Shown: positions 46,813 through 58,320, numbered from the stretch's first letter. The stretch is DNA of 64,000 bases from Undaria pinnatifida (GCA_012845835.1 JABAKD010000010.1:14069401-14133400), one strand, 5' to 3'. The notes: a model not told the origin generated them from the sequence alone. Made by a program: numbers and translations.

Positions 46813-48076
46813 TCCACCACCGGACGCCGTCTCCGAGCTCCGTGTGGATGCCGCCCAGTCGTCGCCTCCGGGTCATTCGTCGGGCGCAACCGGGCCTGGG
46901 GCTTGACCTGTGAGCAGAAGCAAACAACAGCTTAACTTATGCGCTTGCCTTCTCAACGCCATAGACGCCTGAAAGAATACAATAACGATACCGTATGATG
47001 TGAAAAACACACAATTACTGTAGCGTGAGATGCACACCACAACCGTAACTACAAAGATAAATAATACAAACAACGGAGTATCATAGGCATCGACACTACA
47101 TTATTGATGTGCAACACCTACATCTCCATCTTGAGTAGTACCACTATTTTTTCGCTTCTTGGTATATCGCCTACAGTAGTACACGAAAACGTTACCCTGG
47201 CTCCAAATCCAAGCTGTTCGTCCCCAAAAAATGCGCACAGTTCCAATTGCTTCTCGGACTGAGTATGTTCTTGGGCCTTACCTTGTGTGGGTTGGTGTCA
47301 GCTTCCACGTCAATATCGTAGGAATCACCAGCCCCGTCGACCTCCGGCACAGTGTGGCTGGTCGTTGTAACGGGGGGCAGGCATGGAATACAGGACGGAT
47401 AAGATAGTGTCTTGCATGGTGCGAACAAGATGTATATGGTCGTACGTCATGCTTTTACAGACGTACAGCAGCACCAGGTAGAGCACTGATAAAGTGCTGC
47501 GCAAGTTTCATGTTGCGGTAGTACCAGTACAGGTGTTTGCAAAGGACTACCAGGTGCCAGGTATTAAATATTGATAGTACAGTGGTATATACACACGATA
47601 AAGGGGGGGTGGTGAAATCTAATGAACACGAGTTGGGGGGGGGGGGGATTCAATTAATTCATACTAATTCAAGACATTAATTAACGAGGCACACGCTACT
47701 ACTGCTGCTCCTGCTGTTGAATGCTGATATCAAATTTAAGGGCACCTTCGGTCACGGCAACCCTGGAACAACAAAGTGAGTACGTGAGTCAACAAAGAAG
47801 TACGACAGTATTTTGATACCTTGACCTACTTTTAACGTGTTTTTGACGAAAGCAATACTATTTCTGGTATAATAACGAGATATCATGACTCCCTACCGAA
47901 CACGGCATACATAGCTCCACCATACGTATGCCTTTACTAGACTAGGCATAAGTATGGTCATGTTGTACGACGTCGTTCTCGGAAGATACCTCCTGCGTCT
48001 TCCTTCCTACTTTGACAAACAACTTGGAAATAGTATAGGAAATCAAAGTGGGATGGAAAAAAAATAATCGTACGCT

Positions 48077-49205
48077 TGTTCTTCTTTATTCCGTACAGAT
48101 CGTGTGTTCAAGCGTCGCATCTGCAGTCGGACATAGGTTCAGCCTCGGCTCGCTTGGCATGGGTATTATACCTGCCTGCTGCCTGTACCTAGCAAAGATA
48201 GCTTGGCGCCATCGATGCGCAGAGCATCTTAAAACGCGAGGATGGTCAGGGTTACGACGTTACGACGTCTTGTTCGGAAGATACGTCTTCCTTCCTGTCC
48301 TACTTTGACAAACTACTTGGAAATAGTATAGGTATGAAAGATCGGAGGAAAAAAAAAATACGTACGAACGAGTGTTCTGCTGTACCATTCAGCATTACAG
48401 ATCGTGTGTGCAAGCGTCGAATCTGCAGTCTGGCATAGGTCCAGCCTCGGCTCGCTTGGCATGTGTATTGTACCTGCCTGCTGCCTGTACCTAGCAAAGA
48501 TTGCTTGGCGCCATCGATGCGCAGAGCATGTCAAAACGCGGGAATGGTGATGTGTGTACGACGTCTTGTTCGGAAGATGCGTCTTCCTTCCTGTCCTACT
48601 TTGACAGACTACTTAGAAATAGTATAGGACATGAAAGTGCGGAGGAAAAAAAAATTACGAACGAACGAGTGTTCTGCTGCTGTACAGATCGTGTGTGCAA
48701 GCGTCGCATCTGCAGTCGGACATAGGTCCAGCCTCGGCTCGCTTGGCATGTGTATTGTACCTGCCTGCGGCCTGTACCTAGCATAGGTTGCTTGGCGCCA
48801 TCGATGCGCAGAGCATCTCAAAGCGCGAGAATGGTCATGTGTTACGACGTCTCATGGTCTTGCTTGCTGCTTGTTGTGTTGCAGTATCGTACATACCTAC
48901 TTGTGCGTGGTTTGTAGACATACACAACAAAGCTCTAAGTTGGCCACTGATTAACTGCTGCCCTGTGAATAACATCACCTAACAACGTGCTCACCTCCAC
49001 AAGTATGCTCCCGTCAGCACCCCCTCTCGATGACGTGTCGCGTTCGATCCGTTTCGGCGGGGTTCTTTGACATCTCAAAAACTCTGGCCAGCGTCGTCTC
49101 GTAAGAACCCGTTTCTCCATATGGTTTTGATTGGTTTCAATTTTTTTTTGAGGCATGTTTTCTACAGGGGCTGATAATGAAATCCGATAAAAAACGCGGT
49201 GCATC
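48077..49205. repeat. right outer arm of the giant inverted repeat
   Basis: Inverted counterpart of 32039-33269, made largely of ~297-bp tandem units (about 47960-48235, 48255-48550 and 48555-48850) plus a non-tandem outer part to about 49205. It lacks the 233-bp retro-insertion and is contiguous with the right inner arm. Tandem sub-repeats in long inverted ends recall Foldback-type elements. Confidence 0.9.
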
Positions 49206-49875
49206 TTAAACAATAACACTGACCAGCCGGCTGATATCACCTCACTATCATTCTGGACATCTAACATCAAATCTTCTAGAATAATAAACAATACCAGGCG
49301 GGTGATATAAAGGGATGTCTTCTTGCTACAACCATCAGATTTGTCCCCTTTAAGTATTTATAGTTCCCGCGCACATATTGAAGTGTCGCGCCCGCCCCCC
49401 CCCCCCCCCCCTCGATCACTTTTGTTCAAACGCCCCACTTACAATCGAAATCTGCCAGAGTAGTAAACACTACCAGCCAGGTGATATCATCTCATTATCT
49501 TTCTAGCCATCCATGTTCCGTAGCTCCAATTCATTCCCCCCCCCCCCCCCCCGCCCCTTTTTTTCCCTCGCCCTTTTGTTAAAATGCCCCACCTACAATC
49601 GAAATCGGCCAGGGTAATAAACACTTCTTTCTACGCAATTGATATCACGTCCTTATCTTTCTAGCCATCCATGACGTAGCTTTCATTCACCCCCCCCCCC
49701 CCCCCCCCCCCGCCCAACGCCCCCTCTTTCCCCACCACCCGCACGATCGCCTAGCACCACGCGTATAGCAAACCCCTACATATATGCGTAATACGCGCGA
49801 TCGGAGTATCACACACAAGCTTGCAAAGATGAGTTTCGACCAAATCTTCCATTTCACAGCTGGAATGTGTTTTTA
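49206..49875. repeat. C-tract tandem repeats and dispersed repeat (related to 58360-59117)
   Basis: Two to three ~140-bp units share aacgccccac, aatcgaaatc, aataaacac and agccatccatg. Each has a poly-C run (about 49394-49412, 49536-49553, 49690-49712). They are followed by an inverted copy of the 12126-12345 repeat. The same arrangement recurs at 58360-59117. Confidence 0.8.
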
Positions 49876-50689
49876 TATTACACAAGGGCTCCGCATGGGT
49901 GCCGGCGATGCCTCGGTTAGGGCAGGGCAGCACTTCGAATTGTTCGATTCACAATACTTGGTAGAGTAAAAAAAGTCACCACACACAATCATAGTCTGCG
50001 CGTACAGTATGCAAGGTAATGCCAAGAGCTTGATATAGACTAACAATCATAACAATGTACTACTATTAATAGCTACCGTTTTTTAAGTGAATCCGATTCC
50101 GAGCTTCATTCATCAGATTTCGATCGGATAAATCCGAGCACACGCCGACTGACCCTTTCGTCTGGCGACGAAACGTGTTGAGTGCCTTTCTTATGATATT
50201 TTAACTCGATCAAGTATCCGGGGCCAGTAAGGTGACTGACCATGTCCGCTGCGTGTGATTAGAGAAGTTGTACATGGACCAATTGCATAATACAACAGCA
50301 GTCAGTCCAGATCGAGTCGATCGGAGCAACTGTTGCGTGGGTATCGTATTATTGCAGCAGCAGTAATTCACTTCACTTCTTTTCTTTTCCCCATCCCATT
50401 TATTGCGATGCTCGCATTACTCTCGAGCCCTCCCAGTAGTATAACCCAGATGCCCGGGGTCATATAGTGGGCTCCCCTCCCCCCTCCCCACTACGGTACC
50501 TGCCCTAATTTTTATCGCGAGAAGAATTCAGCATTTTCTTCCCTCGACGATTCGCGTCGAATTGTACCTACCCACGCTGCTAGGCGTTTTTAGCAGTTAG
50601 TTGATCCTTCATTTCCCATTTATTTCTGCAAATAAATAAAGCCAACAAAGCTCACAACGGTGGTTATTTAACTCAAGGATCAACGCTAG
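49876..50689. other. no gene seen
   Basis: Nothing recognisable; short unrelated open frames only. Confidence 0.4.
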
Positions 50690-50690
50690 T

Positions 50691-50717
50691 ATTAGTAGTA
50701 GTAGTAGTAGTAGTAGT
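50691..50717. repeat. (TAG)n microsatellite
   Basis: Eight to nine tag units, close to the start of the SINE copy at 50773. Confidence 0.9.
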
Positions 50718-50772
50718 ATTCGAGTGTAGCCTCACTAGACCGCCGGGGCTACCGGCTATATATCTCTCACTG

Positions 50773-51064
50773 CCCCGGTGGGGTATCAGGTTATATTCCT
50801 GAGCCTGGTATAGGTCAGCTTCGTGAGTTCGAATCCCCCCGAGTGCGTATTCGAATAATTTTTCGTCTTGTGCACTAAATGACTTGCGGAAAGCGCGAGA
50901 GCGTGAGTTAGCAACACTTGATGAAAAATCGACGATCAATGGGTGCTGAACCCTATGCGCCAAAAAAAATGAAGGCAATAACCAGGCGGGGGAAGGGAAG
51001 GACGACACCTGTGACCACGGCTTGTATCTCCAGAAGCTGGAAAGTAGAAGTGTGCCAAAAAAAA
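50773..51064 (+). mobile_element. tRNA-derived SINE, plus-strand copy
   Basis: Same family as 15961-16278. Head ggtggggtatcaggttat (A-box region) and gagttcgaatccc (B-box region); body with gacttgcggaaagcgcgaga and gtgagttagcaacact; 3' end ctggaaagtagaagtgtgcc then eight A. No unambiguous target duplication. Confidence 0.8.
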
Positions 51065-51431
51065 CTACTGATAGAAGAGATGATCAATCAGCAATCAGCA
51101 GCACTAAGGATCACGTCAAGTAAGAAGCAACACAAACTGATTTGTCAGTTACGTACCAACACACGACCGCTCGCACTTGATCGGCAAACGACCACAGCAA
51201 CGGAGTTAGAGACCACAGCAACAACAAAGCAAGCCATCCTACCGTCTTCTTAGTACCACCTTCGCGTGGCGTTACTTAACATCAGGAGGAACTTGTGTAA
51301 TACAACCCTCGAGGCCCCGGGGACGCAGCCACCCGCAACGCTGCTGTGTGGCTTTTCCCGGCGCAGTAATCGTAATCACTACCACCTCCTCCTCGTTTGG
51401 TCATGCGTGCGCTTGCCACGTCTATATTCGT
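51065..51431. other. no gene seen
   Basis: Between the SINE tail and the LTR retrotransposon. Open frames here are short and unrecognised. Confidence 0.4.
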
Positions 51432-51436
51432 GTACC

Positions 51437-52192
51437 TATTATAGATGCTACTTGCCAGTAAGCATCATGTCGTTTCTTGATAACACTTAAAAGTCATCTG
51501 GTACACATTGCGAATTGTTCGTACAACAGACACTGATAATAAGTCTGTTAGTTGTCGTTTATCGATGCAGTATGTAGCAAGCACAAATCTCAGCAGTAAT
51601 ATCTTGGATACATGATGCACAGTAGCTTGCTGGTTAGTCATATCCAAAAGCTGGTACATGTAGTACGTACGAGTAATGTTAGTACGAAAAATAATGCGGC
51701 GCAATAACGTACGGTTAGCAACGTTCATGGGATATGATTTTAGGTTGACCGTCGGGACGTTGACGTAGCTAAGCTCCCAGAAGCAAACCTCAGGGAACAT
51801 AGCCATAGGTGCGGTAGACCACGAGCAAGCCTCGGGAAACGTTGCTGTAGGTAGATCAGACATCTACCCGTAGAGTACATCTGTCCGTAGATTAAGGCAT
51901 TGTGCCGTCTCGATCACGTGATGATCAGGCCCACCTCGACCACTCCTCTTTGCTCACCATCAGCTCTCATCTGCTGAGCAAATAAATCATCTATCAACAT
52001 ATCGGCCTGGGGTCGCCGAACAACATCTTCTCGGCAAGAGCTCTCTGCTCTTACAGGCTCACCTAACAGCGGCCTTCGTTTGCCTCAAATCATATATATA
52101 GGCTGTGTCTTCATCGGGTCATCCGAAAGCGAGCCTACGAGTGTACACCAGCTAAGAGCTGATACACGCCAAATGCCACCTAATAATTAATA
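51437..52192 (+). repeat. 5' LTR (756 bp)
   Basis: Starts tattatagatgc where the 3' LTR has tgttagagatgc, so the usual TG start has mutated in this copy. Ends ...taattaata. Contains ttgataacacttaaaagtc and a tatatata box near 52091. Confidence 0.9.
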
Positions 52193-52196
52193 GGTC

Positions 52197-52475
52197 ATGA
52201 CCCTCGCACGCGTAAACGAGGAGAGCGGCAGCACGGATTCACGATCATCATCACTGAGGACGGCTGATCAAGAAATTTACTGCTGCTTACGGGAGCTTCT
52301 ACGTTTTCTACACGAGTACGACGAAAAGTATCAGGCGGAGGACTACGAGTACTTTGTTGGAAACGCGCGGTGTTCTGTACACAAAACTGCCTCGCACGAC
52401 GGCACGGAATGCTACAAGCAAGGAGCGCCACGCCCACCGCAGAGTGGACGCGCTCTCACTGCCTGTGCTGTATAA
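52197..52475 (+). pseudogene. gag C-terminal remnant
   Basis: A 92-codon frame containing CSVHKTASHDGTEC, a CX2HX4HX4C arrangement like the zinc-binding motif of algal Copia gag proteins. The capsid region upstream is absent, so this is a deleted gag. Confidence 0.6.
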
Positions 52476-52502
52476 GGCGCGAGCACACGCCCCAACGACG
52501 AA

Positions 52503-53246
52503 ATGCCGTTCCTCAACTTGGACGATGGTTTCGAAGAGGGATTCGCGTTTACAGGGCTGCTAGCTGGTAGCGGCAACAGGGGTTTTCACCCCAGGGGTTT
52601 TCACCCCAATGGTAGCGGCAACAGGGGTTTTCACCCCAACAGCGACGGGTTCACGATGCTTGTGGACAGCGGCGCGTTGGACCACCTGATAGATGAGGAG
52701 CTGATTCCAAGACTGCGGAAAAGCATGAAAGATTACAAGAAGCTAGCAGATCCCGAGACCATAATAAACAACGGGAAAAAGGTATTCGCAACAGCAACAG
52801 GCACCATCTGGGGATACATTATCGATCAGGCTGGCAAGCGCGTTCCTGTTCGCATCTCGGCCATGTTCGTACCTGGACTGGGACGCAATGTCTTCTCCTT
52901 CATCGAAGCAATGCAATCAGGGGTAAGCACTATCCTCGAGACGAGAAACCCCCACTTGCAGTTCGACAGCAGCACTCCGCTCCCGCTCACCCAACACCCA
53001 GAGGACAAGGGCGTATGCTCTTACGACGTATTTCTTCGCACCCTGGGCGACACGGCTGATTCATCATCAACGCCTGCTGTAGTTCCTGCAGCACAGGCAA
53101 GCAACGACGCTAATCGAGGCGTTTGCACCTTCAACAAGATCCAAGAATTCTGCACCAACTCCGGCATAGCCATGGAGCACACCACGACGGTAACGCCCCA
53201 ACTGAAGAAGGTATCCGCGCGGTATGGACAGAGTCATGCGACCTAA
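52503..53246 (+). CDS. Copia protease joined to integrase fragment
   Basis: A 247-residue frame. Residues 52-60 MLVDSGALD hold the aspartic protease active site (DSG at 55-57). VPGLGRNVFSF further on is typical of algal Copia proteases. A duplicated GSGNRGFHP motif precedes the active site. The last 40 residues (EFCTNSGIAMEHTTTVTPQ, then VSARYGQSHA) match the end of a Copia integrase core (P-Q-x-x-x-V-x-x-R). The zinc-binding and catalytic N-terminal parts of integrase are missing, so a deletion has fused the two. A protease could still be made; integration function cannot. Confidence 0.85.
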   Translation: MPFLNLDDGFEEGFAFTGLLAGSGNRGFHPRGFHPNGSGNRGFHPNSDGFTMLVDSGALDHLIDEELIPRLRKSMKDYKKLADPETIINNGKKVFATATGTIWGYIIDQAGKRVPVRISAMFVPGLGRNVFSFIEAMQSGVSTILETRNPHLQFDSSTPLPLTQHPEDKGVCSYDVFLRTLGDTADSSSTPAVVPAAQASNDANRGVCTFNKIQEFCTNSGIAMEHTTTVTPQLKKVSARYGQSHAT

Positions 53247-53390
53247 AAGGAGTGCACACCATCAGGCGGAAACAACACGCCTGAAGAGGCTACTGTCACG
53301 GAGACTAAGCGCCAACATGCGCAAATCCCGGACAAGCCCGAGAAAGCCGTTGTCACTGAGACGGAGCGCTTTTGTGCGCTAGTCCAGGTC

Positions 53391-54086
53391 ATGCTATACT
53401 ACTGCGAAAACAACCTTCTGGAAGAGGAAAAGTCATCGACAACAGCCGGAGCGTCATCGACGGGAGCTGGAGCATCCTCATCAGAAAAAGAGTCATCATC
53501 ACCAGAGATTGGAGAATCATCATCAAGGGCTGGAGCACTACCGCAAGAAGTTGGAGTGTCCTTGACGGGAATTACAACTGCTATTACGCCCGGGGACGCA
53601 CATTCTACTACAACTGGGGCCGCACTGGATGTACCGCATCACGAGACCGCCAGTACAAGACCCAATCCAAGCGTCGAGGATACCGTCAACAACACGCACG
53701 CAACAGGAGCATCGGGGACAACCCCACCGACCACGTGTGTAAACTTCACCTGCACCGAGAGAGACCCGTTTCGGATCTCGGAGGAGGAAAACCGGGTGAT
53801 TAAAATCCCCAACGACATACTAAGATGCCATTCACTTCACGGATCAGCATCGCCTGGAATCACTAGAACCGGAATCACCGGAGCTTGGATCTTCGAAGCA
53901 TCTTCGCATGGGATCTTCGGAGCAACGTCATCTGGATCACCATCGCATATCGGAGCAATTGCATCTGGGATCACTGAATCAACTTCATCTTGGATCACTG
54001 GAGTATCAGCTGGACCAACATCATCACATGGGACCATTGGAATCGCTGGATCATCGCCATCTGGGATCACCGGACCATCAGCATAG
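53391..54086 (+). CDS. Ser/Thr/Gly-rich open frame of unknown origin
   Basis: A 231-codon frame rich in S, T, G and E. Near-repeats such as GASSTGAGASSSEKESSS occur in the first part, and ITESTSSWITG, GITGPSA in the second. Period-15 DNA repeats (tcatctggatcac) underlie the second part. It sits where integrase and reverse transcriptase would normally be. No homology recognised; it may be degenerate or captured DNA. Confidence 0.3.
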   Translation: MLYYCENNLLEEEKSSTTAGASSTGAGASSSEKESSSPEIGESSSRAGALPQEVGVSLTGITTAITPGDAHSTTTGAALDVPHHETASTRPNPSVEDTVNNTHATGASGTTPPTTCVNFTCTERDPFRISEEENRVIKIPNDILRCHSLHGSASPGITRTGITGAWIFEASSHGIFGATSSGSPSHIGAIASGITESTSSWITGVSAGPTSSHGTIGIAGSSPSGITGPSA

Positions 54087-54396
54087 CCAAGGGTCGACGG
54101 ATCGACAATGCCCGCTACACCCGGGGATCACACCAGCTACTTTTGAGCCAAGCCTTGGAGCCAAGCTCAACAACGAAACAGACCGACAGGAGGAGGTTCA
54201 CACGCTCATGACAGCAAAAGGACAGCCACGGGCAAGCCCCGAGACAGGATCTGCGGAATCAACACAGGGCGATCAAGAGCCACTGGCGACATCTCCGGCC
54301 TTCGTGTACACCCGCAAGCCAACCTCAAGCTTCCTCTCCATCCTGAACGACGAGCCCATAAACATCGAGGCCAAGACGCAGAGACGGGCTGCATAA

Positions 54397-55301
54397 TTAA
54401 CAGTCGAGGCGGAGCCGATGACGGCAATGTTTCGAGAGAAATAAATATACCTACCTCTCCAACTTCAAGATGAAGTTAAGCCTCTAAGTCCAAGCGACGG
54501 ACAACTGAACCAAGCACATCTAACGACGTCTATATCAACAACGTCTACACCGACAACGTCTACACCAACAAGGTCAAGCCACTGGAAGTGTGAAATGCGT
54601 AATCTCTTTACCAAAGCTGTACGTAGAGTGTCGCATGTTCTCTTTGTACGGGGCGAGCAGAGACAACGACCGGTGTTGTACATGGTTTGGAGAATGCGAA
54701 ATATCGCAATTAATGCCAAGTAAGAGTACAAGTCGAATAGGTATTTCGACTGGATAGTTGAATCTTACATTTGACTACACGCCATCTCCGGTACTTGAGG
54801 ATAAAAGCGGCCGAGGAAAACGCCACCTGGACAAGTACACACGGAAGGTTAAGATACACGAGAGGTGATGTCTCTCTATGATAAGTGGTCTTATCCAGCA
54901 GTAAATCGCTGGCAGTGCCCCTTTGTTCCTTTGTTTGAGGGCGGCAGGAACATTGGTAGGCTGTTCACTCCTATGATTGTTGCGGAATGATGAACGCATT
55001 CACTGTTTTAGAATACTGCAAACATCTTCTATTCCTTGGTTGATTAACGATTGAAATAAAGTTCACGTCTGGTGATTCTAGTACTGTGACCTAGTAAGTT
55101 AACTTGCATGAATATGCAGAAGCACGTAGTGTCAGAGCAGGGTTTTTAGTGTCCGCTTATTTTGTGTTCACCCCTTGGGTATTTTAGCAAGATGAGTTTG
55201 CTCTACGCAAAATATTTTCCCAACAGTTATCATTGTTGCTGCATACATTTCTGTTATGGAGTTTTTTAGCATGTGACGCAGAGCGAGAAAGTGTTAACTT
55301 A
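54397..55301. other. non-coding 3' part of the LTR element
   Basis: No reverse transcriptase motifs and no supported coding region. A short period-18 repeat (acaacgtctacaccgac) occurs near 54535-54575. Confidence 0.5.
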
Positions 55302-55312
55302 ACGGGAGGAGG

Positions 55313-56060
55313 TGTTAGAGATGCTACTTGTCAGTAAGCATCATGTCGTTTCTTGATAACACTTAAAAGTCATCTGGTACACATTGCGAATTGTTCGTAC
55401 AACAGACACTGATAATAAGTCTGTTAGTTGTCGTTTATCGATGCAGTATGTAGCAAGCACAAATCTCAGCAGCAATATCTTGGATACATGATGCACAGTA
55501 GCTTGCTGGTTAGTCATATCCAAAAGCTGGTACATGTAGTACGTACGAGTAATGTTAGTACGAAAAATAATGCGGCGCAATAACGTACGGTTAGCAACGT
55601 TCATGGGATATGATTTTAGGTTGACCGTCGGGACGTTGACGTAGCTAAGCTCCCAGAAGCAAACCTCAGGGAACATAGCCATAGGTGCGGTAGACCACGA
55701 GCAAGCCTCGGGAAACGTTTAGATCAGACAACTACCCGTAGAGTACATCTGTCCGTAGATTAAGGCATTGTGCCGTCTCGATCACGTGATGATCAGGCCC
55801 ACCTCGACCACTCCTCTTTGCTCACCATCAGCTCTCATCTGCTGAGCAAATAAATCATCTATCAACATATCGGCCTGGGGTCGCCGAACAATATCTTCTC
55901 GGCAAGAGCTCTCTGCTCTTACAGGCTCACCTAACCGTGGCCTTCGTTTGCCTCAACTCATATATATAGGCTGTGTCTTCATCGGGTCATCCGAAAGCGA
56001 GCCTACGAGCGTACACCAGCTAAGAGCTGATACACGCCACATGCCACCTAAGAATTGATA
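55313..56060 (+). repeat. 3' LTR (748 bp)
   Basis: Begins tgttagagatgc after the polypurine tract and ends ...aattgata, followed by the target duplication gtacc. Confidence 0.9.
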
Positions 56061-56284
56061 GTACCTACCAAAATTCAATACACAAATGCACCACTATGAT
56101 CCCTACTGCAGTACCATGGGGCTTCTTTTACAGTAATATTATTATTTGTTTCGGCACAAAATATGACGCCAACTTGGAAACAATGTCTTGCCAATTTTTT
56201 TTCATCAACCCCTCCACACATCAAGATCCGAAGGATAATTGGAGAGTACCGTTCAATGCAAAATTCTGCGCGTTTCTCGCTTGG

Positions 56285-56515
56285 ACGGCGGCCTTCGAAC
56301 AAAGTGATTTGACTGCGAAATGCTACAGCACTGCCCACTGAGCTATTCTTAATCACTTGCCTCAGTAGCTCAGTGGGTAGTGCTACTACATATATATGTT
56401 AAACTACGAAAATAACCATTCATAACGTCGTCAGCGCGCACGCTTGAAAAGGACAAATATGAAGTCGGTGAGAATCGAACTTACGACACATAGCACTACC
56501 CAGTGTCACTTGACT
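56285..56515. repeat. divergent tRNA-like heads (probable SINE remnants)
   Basis: On the minus strand TAGCTCAGTGGGCAG (56348-56334) is followed about 32 nt later by TTGTTCGAAGGCC. On the plus strand tagctcagtgggtagtgc starts at 56366. A further minus-strand GTAAGTTCGATTCTC lies at 56484-56470, next to gggtagtgctatg. These are A- and B-box-like sequences in opposed orientation. No complete cloverleaf closes, so I do not call tRNA genes. Confidence 0.5.
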
Positions 56516-57142
56516 TAGTAACACTCACAGTGAGTGGGTTATGCAAATAAACAACCAAACAAGTATGTTTTCCAGTTCGTTAATTAATTATCACCGACTT
56601 CGTACGAGCGATCTCCGGAGCAATTTCCTCTCCACGTACTACAGTTAGAAGTACTCAGAAGAACACTAACAGCTGGTCAAAAGCCTACTATTAATAACTA
56701 AGCTCGCAATTATTTACGCGGTCGCAATTCGCCTGGTCATTTGCATCATGTACGTTATCTTGAATTTTTTTGTTTGTTTATGAAGGGCGTCCGTCTAAAA
56801 CTTTAGACCCTAAATATAGTTGTATCCCCGCCTTCATTCCCGGCCGTAGGGAACCTTTCGCAGATGTCGTAGTATATACATGCGTGTTTAAAAAGCACGT
56901 CATCGCTCACGCGTTATTCGTTTATTTATTTTTGTAGGTTTTTGTTGTACGCTGTTGTTGGCGCGTACCCAATTACTGTTTTACCAGATATTATTTTTTC
57001 ATGTGCGTATTCACCCGACGAAGTTATACACATTCTTCACTTGTACAACTCCTCCGGACGATTTCGAGCCTATATCAGGTTGACGTGCAGACCAAGCACG
57101 CTCGAAATGAGAAACGCTTTAACAGCACCAAACGCAATAATA
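56516..57142. other. no gene seen
   Basis: AT-rich; nothing recognised apart from short open frames. Confidence 0.4.
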
Positions 57143-58320
57143 TAAAAAGACGAACTAGAGCGATCTACTACTGGTATTATAACACGCGCTCAAGCCCTGC
57201 AGCAGGCGTCAAGCAAAACAAACAATCGAGAGTATACCACCGCAAAATTCAAAACTTTAGCAACTACCTACCGTTTGGAAGAGATGCCAATTTTAGAAAT
57301 TATCCAGACGCCGCAGACGTTACTACAAGATACAACCGAAGTCGCAAGATTACCTCCTCAAAATACAATATTTTTGCAATTTCTCCCTTGTCTCGCTCAG
57401 GATCCATCCGCGTTCACGTCGAGGTGCCCAGCGGATAAGGAAGGGCGAGGGGCGTAGGAACCGCCCCCCGCAGACTTGTACGTGTTTCATTCGTTCAAGC
57501 CCTCCAGACGTCAAGCAAAACAAACAAACGCTCAAGCCCTGCAGACGTCAACCAAAACAAAAAGACGAACTAGAGCGATCTACTACTGGTATTATAAGAC
57601 GCGCTCAAGCCCTGCAGACGTCAAGCAAAACAAACGATCGAGAGTATACTACCGCAAAATTCAAAACTTTAGCAACTACCTACCGTTTGGAAAAGATGCC
57701 AATTTTGGAAATTATCCAGACGCTGCAGACGTTACTACAAGATACAACCGAAGTCGCAAGATTCCCTCCTCAAAATACAATATTTTTGCAACTTCTGCGC
57801 TGTCTCGCTCAGCATCCATCCGCGTTTACACCGAGGTGCCCAACGGATAAGGAAGGGCGAGGGGCGTAGGAGCCGCCCCCCGAAGACTTCTACGTGTTTC
57901 ATTCGTTCAAGCCTTGCAGACGTCAAGCAAAACGAACAAACGCTCAAGCCCTGCAGACGTCAATTAAATCAAACGCTCGAGAGTATGCCACCGCAAAATT
58001 CAAAACAATACAATAGCAACTATCTACCGTTAGGAAATGATGCCAATTTTGTAAATCATCCAGGCGCTGTAGACTTGAAGATACCAGCAAAATCTCCGGA
58101 ATTCCTCCTCGACATGCGATACTTTTGCAACTTCTCGCTTGTCTCGCTCGGCATCCGTCCGCGTTCACGTCCATGTGCGGAACGGATACGACAGGGCGAG
58201 GGGCGTTTGAGCCGCCCCCCGAAGACGGCGCTCGAACGAAGCTATTTGACCGAGAATTCCAGTTCCGCGAAACGCATACTGAGGCCGAGACGAAAAAAAA
58301 CTTTTGACCGAATCCCTGAA
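57143..58320 (+). repeat. tandem array of ~410-bp units (three)
   Basis: Units start near 57143 and 57558, with a shorter third unit from about 57965. Each contains gcaaaattcaaaac, ctaccgtt.ggaa, tgccaatttt and gccgccccccg. Between units lie repeated 30-bp words based on caagccctgcagacgtcaag. The frames through units 1 and 2 encode similar short peptides (MPILEIIQT..QTLLQDTTEV), but coding status is uncertain. Confidence 0.85.

Larger units (their letters stand above)
43242..48076. repeat. right inner arm of the giant palindrome
   Basis: Inverted copy of 38329-43224. It lacks 61 bp relative to the left arm (junction near 45821-45830) and is directly continuous with the outer arm at 48077, with no insertion corresponding to 33270-38320. 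Confidence 0.97.
51437..56060 (+). mobile_element. Copia-type LTR retrotransposon, internally deleted
   Basis: Two LTRs in direct orientation (51437-52192 and 55313-56060) are flanked by a 5-bp target duplication gtacc (51432-51436 and 56061-56065). A purine-rich tract acgggaggagg (55302-55312) abuts the 3' LTR. The 3.1-kb interior keeps a gag zinc-knuckle-like piece, a protease and a fragment of integrase, but no reverse transcriptase or RNase H, so the copy is non-autonomous. The LTRs are very similar apart from a short indel near their 3' third, so insertion is fairly recent. Confidence 0.92.

Noticed and set aside
38323..48082. Palindrome as a pure sequencing or assembly artefact
   Set aside because: Arms differ by a 61-bp indel, SNPs, and two insertions with target-site duplications. 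These are expected of real DNA, although read-level proof is still needed.
51465..51863. 132-codon minus-strand frame in the 5' LTR (and its counterpart in the 3' LTR)
   Set aside because: It duplicates with the LTR and has no protein similarity; chance frame.
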